This document shows, one piece after another, positions 1 to 6,069 of a stretch of 64,000 nucleotides of DNA. Under the pieces are notes generated by a model. The model saw only the letters and a program-made list of their open reading frames with translations, did not search any database and was not told the origin of the DNA. The stretch spans positions 806,001 to 870,000 of the forward strand of contig NZ_JAUOTO010000001.1 in assembly GCF_030546645.1 (NCBI RefSeq). The letters are read 5' to 3'. This DNA comes from Flavitalea plasmicola. Its GTDB lineage: Bacteria > Bacteroidota > Bacteroidia > Chitinophagales > Chitinophagaceae. How positions within the stretch are numbered: position 1 is the first letter of the stretch; the number at the start of each line of letters is the position of its first letter. Made by a program: the position numbers and the translations under genes.

Positions 1-147
1 CCCATCGGTGCCGGGTGTGGACAGCTTAATATCCAAATGACCATCCGAGCTTCGGGAGACGCCGTGTTCACGTCCGCCAGTCGTATGGGTCTTGGCCGTG
101 TATAATACTTTTGTCTTAGACGTTGCATGCGCATGCGTGTGTTCCAT
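1..147 (-). CDS. ohr: Organic hydroperoxide resistance protein Ohr (OsmC/Ohr family), 5' part only
   Basis: The gene starts at the ATG at 147-145 and runs off the left edge, giving 49 codons. After a short His/Ala-rich start, the peptide VLYTAKTHTTGGREHG followed by SSDGHLDIKLSTPG matches the N-terminal beta-strand region of Ohr proteins. These are thiol peroxidases that reduce organic hydroperoxides. The two redox cysteines lie further along the family fold and are outside the window, so activity cannot be judged. It lies 31 bases downstream of the redoxin gene on the same strand and is probably the last visible gene of the operon that starts near 3799. The redoxin, YceI and tautomerase neighbours fit an oxidant or electrophile defence role. 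The family call is firm despite truncation. Confidence 0.85.
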   Translation of the reverse strand, partial: MEHTHAHATSKTKVLYTAKTHTTGGREHGVSRSSDGHLDIKLSTPGTDG

Positions 148-178
148 TGCTTTAGTTTTTAAGATGATTATTATTTAT

Positions 179-1207
179 TTAGCCGAAGGTGAAGTCAAAA
201 ACGGCTACTCCAGGGTCCGAAAACTCTATCTCGAATTCCCGGTCAGTGATGGGCGCAGGTTGCCGGATGACCTGGTACATCCGCTGTCCGGTCACCGTGC
301 CGTTGCCCTCGCCGTCAACGTCGACTCCATGAGCCGCGCCCGGGGCCTTTCCGTCGATGAGCACACGATACCTCAAAGTAGTCCCCTGCACGGCCGGCCC
401 CATGATGAGGTTGACATCGCGGGCGTGAAAGCGGTAAACAAGCCGCCCGTTGCCTTCATTCAACACATTACCTTCTCTTCCCATGGTCCAGTTGCCTGCA
501 AGGGCCCATTGGTTGAGCCGCAATCTCGCAGGGACGGTATACACCTGACGCCGGTCTTCTTTGGCGCCGCCGGGAGATGCAAAATCCACGGTACGCTCAT
601 AACCCAGAAAATTTTCTGCAGATCCCAGCGTGCTCAGATCGGCGGCGGCTTCGGCGCCGCTAGCATCCACCGGCACCGGCTCATTGCTGACGCCCTTGAC
701 CCCGGCCTCGGCCAGCAACTGCTGGATCACCTTTTCCGACTGTTCGTAGCTGCCTTCGCCGAACTGGTGATGCCGGATCTGACCCTTTGCATCGACAAAA
801 TAAAGGGCCGGCCAGTATTCGTTCCGGAAAGCGTTCCATACCGCATAGTTATTGTCCATGGCGATGGGGAAGCCGATCTTCATGTCTTTCGCAGCCCACC
901 GGACGTTGTCGACCTCTTTCTCGAAGGAGAACTCCGGGGTATGCACACCGATCACCACCAGTCCCTGATCTTTGTATTTTTCGGCCCAGGCCCGGACATA
1001 GGGAAGGGTGCGCCGCCAGTTGATACAGGTGTAAGTCCAGAACTCGACCAGGACGACCTTGCCTCGAAGGTCCGCTGTCGTCAAAGGTTTTGAATTCAGC
1101 CATTGGGTGGCGCCGCTGAAAGAAGGCAGCTTGTCTTTACCGGGCATTGCCCAGGCGATGCCGGCGAGTAATGCAGCGAGGGTCATATAGGTAAGTTTTT
1201 TTAACAT
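179..1207 (-). CDS. Redoxin/thioredoxin-fold protein with DipZ-like C-terminal domain, single active-site Cys
   Basis: 342 residues. An N-terminal signal peptide (about residues 1-20, ending AWA) implies export to the periplasm. Residues about 30-165 form a thioredoxin/AhpC-TSA fold with FWTYTCINWRRTLPYV. The usual CxxC of this DipZ-like group reads C61-I-N-W64 here, so only one cysteine remains. Residues about 190-342 form a beta-rich domain like the C-terminal part of DipZ-type proteins. The loss of the resolving cysteine argues against a classical disulfide exchange cycle and for a monothiol peroxidase or scaffold role; that is inference. I believe this CINW variant recurs in related redoxins, so it may be a subfamily trait rather than decay. 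Same operon as the tautomerase (16-base gap) and ohr. Confidence 0.8.
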   Translation of the reverse strand: MLKKLTYMTLAALLAGIAWAMPGKDKLPSFSGATQWLNSKPLTTADLRGKVVLVEFWTYTCINWRRTLPYVRAWAEKYKDQGLVVIGVHTPEFSFEKEVDNVRWAAKDMKIGFPIAMDNNYAVWNAFRNEYWPALYFVDAKGQIRHHQFGEGSYEQSEKVIQQLLAEAGVKGVSNEPVPVDASGAEAAADLSTLGSAENFLGYERTVDFASPGGAKEDRRQVYTVPARLRLNQWALAGNWTMGREGNVLNEGNGRLVYRFHARDVNLIMGPAVQGTTLRYRVLIDGKAPGAAHGVDVDGEGNGTVTGQRMYQVIRQPAPITDREFEIEFSDPGVAVFDFTFG

Positions 1208-1223
1208 GGCTCACTGATCTTAT

Positions 1224-1445
1224 TTACTTTTTTCTTTCGGCGGTGATCCCTTTTTTACGAAGGTCCGAGACCAGTTCACCAGCATAACCCCAGTCATCCA
1301 GGTCGTATTCCTGGATGACCACAAAAGTGAGCTGGGGGTCCTTGTTGAGTGTATCGCTGATGAGATCGGTCACCCCCTTGATCAGGGTGGCCTTTTGTTC
1401 GCGGGTAGTGCCTTCGCGGGTAATCTCAATTTTGACGTATGGCAT
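1224..1445 (-). CDS. 4-oxalocrotonate tautomerase family protein
   Basis: 73 residues beginning MPYVKIEITREG. After removal of Met the N-terminal proline would be the catalytic base, as in all tautomerase-superfamily enzymes. Length and the pattern TREQKATLIKGVTDLI fit the small 4-OT/DmpI-like type that assembles into oligomers. The natural substrate cannot be read from sequence; members isomerise enol/keto pairs of unsaturated acids. It sits between yceI and the redoxin gene in a co-directional unit. Confidence in the family is high, in a specific reaction low. Confidence 0.85.
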   Translation of the reverse strand: MPYVKIEITREGTTREQKATLIKGVTDLISDTLNKDPQLTFVVIQEYDLDDWGYAGELVSDLRKKGITAERKK

Positions 1446-1490
1446 GGTAAAAGACTTTAAAAGTGATAAATGTTTCTTGAGATGCCCTGC

Positions 1491-2027
1491 TTAAGCCGCC
1501 TTGGCGGTCACGAGGACATGTAAGGTGAAGTCATTGAAAATGAGGGTATCGCCGAGATCTTTGAAGAAGTTCCCGCTGCGAAACCGCATGCCGTATTTAG
1601 TGCGGTCGACGATCAGCTTGGCGGAAGCCTGCAGTGTATCGCCATCAATCCCGCCTACTTCCGCATCGAATTCGATGGGATGGCTAATGCCTTTGATGGT
1701 TAGGTTCCCGGCTACATGATAAATACCATCGGATTCCTGCGACACGCTGGTGATCTCCAGGGTTGCCGTGGGATATTGCTCGATGCCGAAGAAATCCTCC
1801 GAAGCCAGGTGCCCGGCGAACTGGGCGTTGGTATTGAGGTCGGTGATATCCAGGATCCTGATGGAGGTCGTGTCGATGGTGAACTTACCACCGGTGAGCT
1901 TGCCATCATTGAATGTAAGAAGACCATCAGCAATGTTGACAGTACCATTGTGTGCACCGGTTACTTTTTTGCCGACCCATTCGATAGAGCTCTTGGCAGA
2001 GTCGATCTTAAAACTTTTCGTTTCCAT
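1491..2027 (-). CDS. YceI family protein, no signal peptide
   Basis: 178 residues with the YceI lipocalin-like barrel signature: FKIDSAKSSIEWVGKKVTGAHNG at the start, then GGKFTIDTTSI, HLASEDFFGIEQYPTATLEI and GNLTIKGISHPIEF. YceI barrels bind isoprenoid or other long hydrophobic molecules. No signal peptide is visible (it starts METKSFKID), so this copy looks cytoplasmic, unlike the periplasmic E. coli protein. It is 44 bases downstream of the LytTR regulator and 45 bases upstream of the tautomerase start, in the same direction. Confidence 0.88.
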   Translation of the reverse strand: METKSFKIDSAKSSIEWVGKKVTGAHNGTVNIADGLLTFNDGKLTGGKFTIDTTSIRILDITDLNTNAQFAGHLASEDFFGIEQYPTATLEITSVSQESDGIYHVAGNLTIKGISHPIEFDAEVGGIDGDTLQASAKLIVDRTKYGMRFRSGNFFKDLGDTLIFNDFTLHVLVTAKAA

Positions 2028-2071
2028 TTTTTATGTTTTTTATTTTTTTTGTTTGATTGACGATTGGCAGG

Positions 2072-2491
2072 TCACCTGTTCGCAAGCCAGTGCAAAAAGG
2101 TGCTGGCTTTTTCTTTTGATACCACCATTTTTTCAGCGACGGGAATAATAAGCTTCACCAGGAGCTTTCGGGCAAAGTAATGCTCCACCTCTTTTACTGC
2201 ATTGAAGTTGATCAGGTACTGACGGTTTAACCTGAAGAATTTCAGTTCGGGTAAAGTGTTCTGGATATATTCCAGTGAGTAGTTTACTATATATTCCTGC
2301 AGGTCGAAACATACAATGATCGAATATTCATTCTTCACATAGAAAAAAGCGATTGTATCGGTAGAGACAGTGAGATACCGGTTGTTCCTGAAGACAAGAA
2401 AGCTTTTTTTGCCCACCCGCGAAGTAGGCTTTGTCAGCTGGTCATCCGGATAGCTCCAGCTGTTGACTTGTAAAAAAGATTGTGCTTCCAT
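2072..2491 (-). CDS. LytTR-type DNA-binding regulator lacking a receiver domain
   Basis: 139 residues. The C-terminal two thirds (about 35-135) is a LytTR domain: SFLVFRNNRYLTV, DTIAFFYVKNEYSIIVCF, FFRLNRQYLINFNAVKEVEHYF and VVSKEKASTFLHWL. The first 30 residues hold no receiver or other recognisable domain, so phosphorylation control is absent. The domain is strikingly like the LytTR domain of the full response regulator at 14208-14969 (both have FFR-NRQYL-NF--IKEVE-YF), suggesting duplication. It begins 5 bases after the SDR stop and is presumably co-transcribed; an autoregulatory role for this operon is inference. Confidence 0.85.
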   Translation of the reverse strand: MEAQSFLQVNSWSYPDDQLTKPTSRVGKKSFLVFRNNRYLTVSTDTIAFFYVKNEYSIIVCFDLQEYIVNYSLEYIQNTLPELKFFRLNRQYLINFNAVKEVEHYFARKLLVKLIIPVAEKMVVSKEKASTFLHWLANR

Positions 2492-2496
2492 CTTAT

Positions 2497-3348
2497 TTAT
2501 TTTTTATGGGTGATAAATTCCGCGGAGAGGGAGAGGTCCTTCCATTTTTTAATTTCTTCGCCCAGGGATGCGATCTTTTCGCTTGCCCTGTCAAAGGCGT
2601 TGGCGCCCAGCCAGAGGTGTAGGGGAGGGTCGGGGCTTTCCGCAATCCTTATGAACACGGCCGCGGCTTTTTCGGGGTCGCCGTCCTGCTTGCCGTCCGA
2701 CGCGGCATAGCGGAGATGAGTGCTGGTGACGGATTGGTAGTCTGCTATCTGGCTTTCCACGGATACAAGGGAATTTTTCGTGAGAAAGCCGGTGCGGAAG
2801 CCTGAAGGACCTATGACGGTCACTTTGATCCCAAGCTCCTGGACATCCAGGGCCAGCACTTCAGAGAAGGCTATGACGGCGGACTTGGTAGCGGAGTAAA
2901 TAGACCAGCCCGGGGCGCCGGCAAATCCGGCCACCGAGGAGATATTGATGATATGCCCGGACCGTTGCTTCCGCAGGTAGGGGAGGACGTATTTCGTTAC
3001 GTTGATAGTGGCCAGCACATTGATCTCGAAGATAGCCCGGACCTCTTCTTCTTCCATTTCTTCTACTGTGCCTTCCATCCCGTACCCTGCATTGTTGACG
3101 ACGACGTCGACGGCGCCAAAGGCGGCAATGGTTTGTTCTATTGAGTTGCGGATAGAGTCGGGGCTGGTAAGATCCACGCCCAGCGGAAGAAACTGGTCCG
3201 GACGGGTCGTGCCGGCAGACTTTTGCAGCCCGGTGGCGGACCTTGACGTGGCGGCTACACGATAGCCGGCGGCAAGCAGCTGTTTGACGAGGGACAGTCC
3301 CAATCCCTGGGACGCCCCGGTGACATACCAGACTTTATTGTTGGACAT
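2497..3348 (-). CDS. Short-chain dehydrogenase/reductase (SDR), classical type
   Basis: 283 residues. The Rossmann start VWYVTGASQGLGLSLVKQLL contains the TGxxxGxG cofactor motif. NNAGYG lies near residue 86, and the catalytic S-Y-x-x-x-K appears as ISSVAG ... YSATKSA. An Arg in SRSAT after strand 2 suggests an NADP(H) preference (inference). It resembles the 280-residue oxidoreductases often found near AraC or LytTR regulators; the substrate is unknown. The start ATG overlaps the end of the upstream lumazine-binding-like gene by 14 bases, indicating translational coupling. Confidence 0.85.
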   Translation of the reverse strand: MSNNKVWYVTGASQGLGLSLVKQLLAAGYRVAATSRSATGLQKSAGTTRPDQFLPLGVDLTSPDSIRNSIEQTIAAFGAVDVVVNNAGYGMEGTVEEMEEEEVRAIFEINVLATINVTKYVLPYLRKQRSGHIINISSVAGFAGAPGWSIYSATKSAVIAFSEVLALDVQELGIKVTVIGPSGFRTGFLTKNSLVSVESQIADYQSVTSTHLRYAASDGKQDGDPEKAAAVFIRIAESPDPPLHLWLGANAFDRASEKIASLGEEIKKWKDLSLSAEFITHKK

Positions 3349-3799
3349 CGGATATCATTTTATTGACGATAAGCCATTTTTCATTGAATTTATGGAAGGA
3401 CAGCAGCTCGAAGTAGAAAAAGTCGTACATCTTCACCTGCACCTTCGCCACCGCAATAGAGTTGACGATCTCGATAGCGATGATATCTCCGCTGAAAGGC
3501 TTGCCGGAGTCCTTCGGACTTTGACGATTTTTGACGCCTTCCAGGTATTGGGCCAGCGTCTTATAGTAAGGCTGCCCTTTGACGTCTCCAAAGAGCAAGG
3601 TGCCTTCATAGTAAATGCTCCCCAGCAGGGCGACATCTCCTTCATAAATACCCTTAAAATAGGCGTTGTTCAGGACTCCTGCGATCGCTGCGGAGTCAAT
3701 GCTGTAATTTTTCATGTTCTTATAATTTTTTGCCGGCGAGATCTGTGCCGCCGTCGTTAGGGTGAGAAAGATGGATAATAATATAATAATGGCTTTCAT
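3335..3799 (-). CDS. Secreted NTF2/lumazine-binding-like protein
   Basis: 154 residues with a signal peptide (MKAIIILLSIFLTLTTAAQ). The mature part, with IDSAAIAGVLNNAYFKGIYEGDVALL and AVAKVQVKMYDFFYFELLSFHKFNEKWLIVNKM, resembles the cone-shaped NTF2-like fold of putative lumazine-binding proteins (Lumazine_bd_2). These proteins bind small ligands or act as small hydrolase scaffolds; no catalytic residues are assignable here. It is the first gene of the minus-strand operon, with promoter-like and CRP-like sites upstream. Function unknown. Confidence 0.7.
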   Translation of the reverse strand: MKAIIILLSIFLTLTTAAQISPAKNYKNMKNYSIDSAAIAGVLNNAYFKGIYEGDVALLGSIYYEGTLLFGDVKGQPYYKTLAQYLEGVKNRQSPKDSGKPFSGDIIAIEIVNSIAVAKVQVKMYDFFYFELLSFHKFNEKWLIVNKMISDVQQ

Positions 3800-3836
3800 G
3801 TTCAGACTTTTTACTTATTCATTCTGATTGACAACA

Positions 3837-3845
3837 CAAAGTAAC
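3837..3845 (-). promoter_or_regulatory. Promoter -7-like element of the 3799 operon
   Basis: On the minus strand the sequence reads GTTACTTTG, close to the Bacteroidota -7 motif (TAnnTTTG), 37 bases upstream of the start codon. The identical nonamer occurs about 40 bases upstream of the VOC gene at 41898. No -33 TTTG is seen at the right distance, which would fit an activator-dependent promoter. Confidence 0.45.
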
Positions 3846-3866
3846 GACGGGAACGGGGAAGGATCG

Positions 3867-3882
3867 CGTGACCTGCATCACA
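3867..3882. promoter_or_regulatory. CRP/FNR-like palindrome, proximal
   Basis: Sequence CGTGACCTGCATCACA follows the TGTGA-N6-TCACA plan with one base changed. Its centre is about 43 bases upstream of the start expected from the -7 element at 3837-3845, a classic class II activator position. Assignment to a CRP/FNR-family protein is inference. Confidence 0.5.
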
Positions 3883-3903
3883 TTTAATAACAGCCGGCAC
3901 AAC

Positions 3904-3919
3904 TGTGATGTAGATCACT
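3904..3919. promoter_or_regulatory. CRP/FNR-like palindrome, distal
   Basis: Sequence TGTGATGTAGATCACT again fits TGTGA-N6-TCAC(A). It lies 37 bases from the proximal site, centre to centre, in the same intergenic region. Two independent matches in 55 bases are unlikely by chance and support a real regulatory region. Confidence 0.5.
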
Positions 3920-4019
3920 CATTAGATCCTTACAAATCTAAGGAAGGAGAATAGGGGAAGCAATTGACAAATGATGGCACCTGGGGTATCCTTCATCGGG
4001 AATGCACGCTTGCGGGAGA

Positions 4020-4958
4020 CTATCTGGACAAAGGCGGCAGGATACCCTCCAACCTGTTTCTCATGTATTCAAGACGGGCCGGTAGCTTCAGTTGTGAGCC
4101 CAGTTCTTCCACCGTTTCATCCACAGTAAGACCGGGCTTATCTGATGCCAGCTCAAACAAGGCGCCTCCGGGCTCCCTGAAATAGAACGAAGAAAAATAA
4201 GTAACGTCGGTCTTAGGAGTTATACTGAGTCCTTGTGAAAGAAGCCTTCCACGAAAAATGGTCAGGGCCTCATCACTATTCACACGAAAAGAAACATGGT
4301 GCACAGTGCCGCCGGCTACATATCCGATGGGACCATCAGGCATTTCAACCAGGTCAATAATATTCGCATCCATAGCCGCATCAGTAACAAAACGGCTTTT
4401 GTTGCCTTTCCGCTGCGCGAGGGTATAGCCAAAAATGCCGGTGAGGATTTGCGCTGTTTGTGCTGTGTCCTGCACCATCAGCGATATACTATGGAGACCC
4501 TTTACAGCCATCGCTTCAGGCACTTCTCCCCCATGCCATCCCTGCCTTGCATCTTCTCTGCCGGGTACGACCAGGTTAAATTTCAGACCATCAGGATCGC
4601 TGCAGTGCAGGACTTCCTCTCCGAATCCCTCGTTTTTGTCGCCGGTCCTGGGATTGAATTGTTGAAGTCTTTCCTTCCATGCCTCCAGGCTGCCGGGCGG
4701 CACGGAAAAGCTGATCTCCGTGGCCATGCCCGTACCTTCATATCCGGGGCCAATATTTTCCCAGGGGAGGATACTAAGGATGGTGCCCGGATCGCCTGTC
4801 TTATTTCCATAGTACAGATGATATGCCCCCGGGTCATCCATATTCACCGTTTTCTTTACTAACCTGAGACCGAGCAATTTTGTGTAGAATTCATAGTTCC
4901 GTTGTACAGATGTTGCAATGGCGGTAATATGATGCAAGCCAGCTATTCTATAGTTCAT
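4020..4958 (-). CDS. Ring-cleaving dioxygenase of the VOC/type I extradiol class (LinE/PcpA/MhqO-like)
   Basis: 312 residues with two vicinal-oxygen-chelate modules: residues about 5-130 (GLHHITAIA, YEFYTKLLGLRLVKKTVN) and about 152-290. Probable metal ligands are H10, H221 (in TVHHVSF) and E269 (in ALFELAS), matching the His-His-Glu set of PcpA/LinE-type hydroquinone dioxygenases. Such enzymes open hydroquinone rings, and the Bacillus MhqO homologues are induced by quinone stress. It is transcribed alone or downstream of araC; a good promoter lies at the end of the araC coding region. Exact substrate unknown. Confidence 0.85.
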   Translation of the reverse strand: MNYRIAGLHHITAIATSVQRNYEFYTKLLGLRLVKKTVNMDDPGAYHLYYGNKTGDPGTILSILPWENIGPGYEGTGMATEISFSVPPGSLEAWKERLQQFNPRTGDKNEGFGEEVLHCSDPDGLKFNLVVPGREDARQGWHGGEVPEAMAVKGLHSISLMVQDTAQTAQILTGIFGYTLAQRKGNKSRFVTDAAMDANIIDLVEMPDGPIGYVAGGTVHHVSFRVNSDEALTIFRGRLLSQGLSITPKTDVTYFSSFYFREPGGALFELASDKPGLTVDETVEELGSQLKLPARLEYMRNRLEGILPPLSR

Positions 4959-5002
4959 AAAGTTTTTTTAGGATAAATCGACGGATCATGGAGGTGAATG
5001 GC

Positions 5003-5034
5003 AAAAAAATAGCTGTCAGGGATCAACTGGCAAA
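5003..5034 (-). promoter_or_regulatory. Promoter of the ring-cleaving dioxygenase gene
   Basis: On the minus strand TTTG (5034-5031) is followed by exactly 19 bases and then TATTTTTTTG, a near match to the Bacteroidota consensus TTTG-N19-TAnnTTTG. The -33 element lies inside the last codons of the upstream araC gene. The start codon at 4958 is about 45 bases downstream. Confidence 0.55.
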
Positions 5035-5904
5035 ACTGAATTGCTGTGAAATTTCCTTTCTGAAATCAGAGAAACTGATGCCCGAAGCTTTTTTGAAGTA
5101 TTTGCTGAAATGAGAAATATCGTCGAAGCCCAGGTCATAGGCAATTTCTTTCATGCTTGTCCGTACATAAGCCGCTTTACGTTTTGCTTCGAGGATAATG
5201 CGTTGCCGGATGTGAAAGCTTGCCGGAAATCCTGAAGCCCGTTTTACTATTTCATTTAAATAGTTGGGAGTCACCGAAAGGTCCTGCGCATAATCGGATA
5301 CCATTTTTCTATTGATAAAGTCTTTTTCAAGAAGGCTGAAGAATCTTGAAGCAAGCCCTGATTGATGCAGATGGGAGAGTGTTGGCTGGGGTTCCTCCTG
5401 TAGCCTGTTCAGATATACCAGGAATATTTTCAGCAGTCCCCTCAGGATTTCAACTTTACCGGGGTAGGCATTTGAAAATTCCCTGATCATTTTTTCAGCC
5501 ACCTCCAGCATTTCCAGGCTGTTCTCCACTTTTACGATGGAAAAAGGCGAGAGCGGATGAGAAAAGGAGGCGTATTGCAAAGGCTCTGTATGAACGCCTG
5601 CCATTGCCAGGAATTCAGGCGAAAAAGAAAGTGAATATCCGTCCGTCTCCCCCTCCGGCTCAAATTTCATTACCTGGCCAGGCTTTATACAATAAATGCA
5701 ATTGCTGCTAATGGTGTGCGTATGCATGTCAACGCTTAAAGTGCCGGCACCTTCCTTTATCCAGATGATCCTGAACAATTCCTTGATAGCAGTTGCATTA
5801 TTTTCTCCATTTTTTAGAGCCTGGATCTCAAAAGCGCTTGTGGAATGGTATTGTTTCAGCATAATGGATGTTTTGCCGGTAACAGTTCGATTAATATGCC
5901 ACAT
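5023..5904 (-). CDS. AraC-family transcriptional regulator
   Basis: 293 residues (279 if the internal ATG at 5862, MLKQYHSTSAFE, is the true start; the homologous part begins about there). The N-terminal half resembles a cupin sensor (GTLSVDMHTHTISSNCIYCIKPGQV). The C-terminal 100 residues hold the two helix-turn-helix motifs, ending with IAYDLGFDDISHFSKYFKKASGISFSDFR, the AraC signature. Ligand and targets are unknown. The neighbouring dioxygenase gene is a possible target. Two near-identical palindromes lie 105-152 bases upstream of the 5904 start. Confidence 0.88.
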   Translation of the reverse strand: MWHINRTVTGKTSIMLKQYHSTSAFEIQALKNGENNATAIKELFRIIWIKEGAGTLSVDMHTHTISSNCIYCIKPGQVMKFEPEGETDGYSLSFSPEFLAMAGVHTEPLQYASFSHPLSPFSIVKVENSLEMLEVAEKMIREFSNAYPGKVEILRGLLKIFLVYLNRLQEEPQPTLSHLHQSGLASRFFSLLEKDFINRKMVSDYAQDLSVTPNYLNEIVKRASGFPASFHIRQRIILEAKRKAAYVRTSMKEIAYDLGFDDISHFSKYFKKASGISFSDFRKEISQQFSFAS

Positions 5905-6008
5905 TGGAGAGGGATCGAAAAAAATAATATCGGACAGTACAACAGTATGCTAATAAATGAGTTGGAAGAATTAACAAAAAGTTCCTCATTTCCTGTTTTG
6001 CGGGAAGG

Positions 6009-6056
6009 CTCCGAAAATTTCGGAGTATGAAGGCGTTGGCTCCGAAATTATCGGAG
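6009..6056. repeat. Pair of operator-like palindromes between the sigma-54 regulator and araC genes
   Basis: Site 1 (6009-6025) is CTCCGAAAATTTCGGAG, a perfect palindrome with 8-base arms. Site 2 (6040-6056) is CTCCGAAATTATCGGAG, the same with one mismatched pair. Centres are 31 bases apart, about three helix turns, so both would face the same side of the DNA. There is no T-run, so a terminator is unlikely. Position upstream of araC suits binding of a dimeric regulator such as the Fis-type HTH of the preceding sigma-54 activator; the protein is not identified by the sequence. Confidence 0.65.
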
Positions 6057-6069
6057 CGCCGGACATATT

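Noticed and set aside
92..1093. Long plus-strand frame opposite the redoxin gene
   Set aside because: Exact antisense shadow of a well-recognised gene, with no domain-like sequence.
5905..6008. Possible sigma-54 -24/-12 promoter upstream of araC
   Set aside because: Looked for GG-N10-GC on the minus strand; the best segment (TTAGCATACTGTTG) lacks the GG, so no promoter was annotated.
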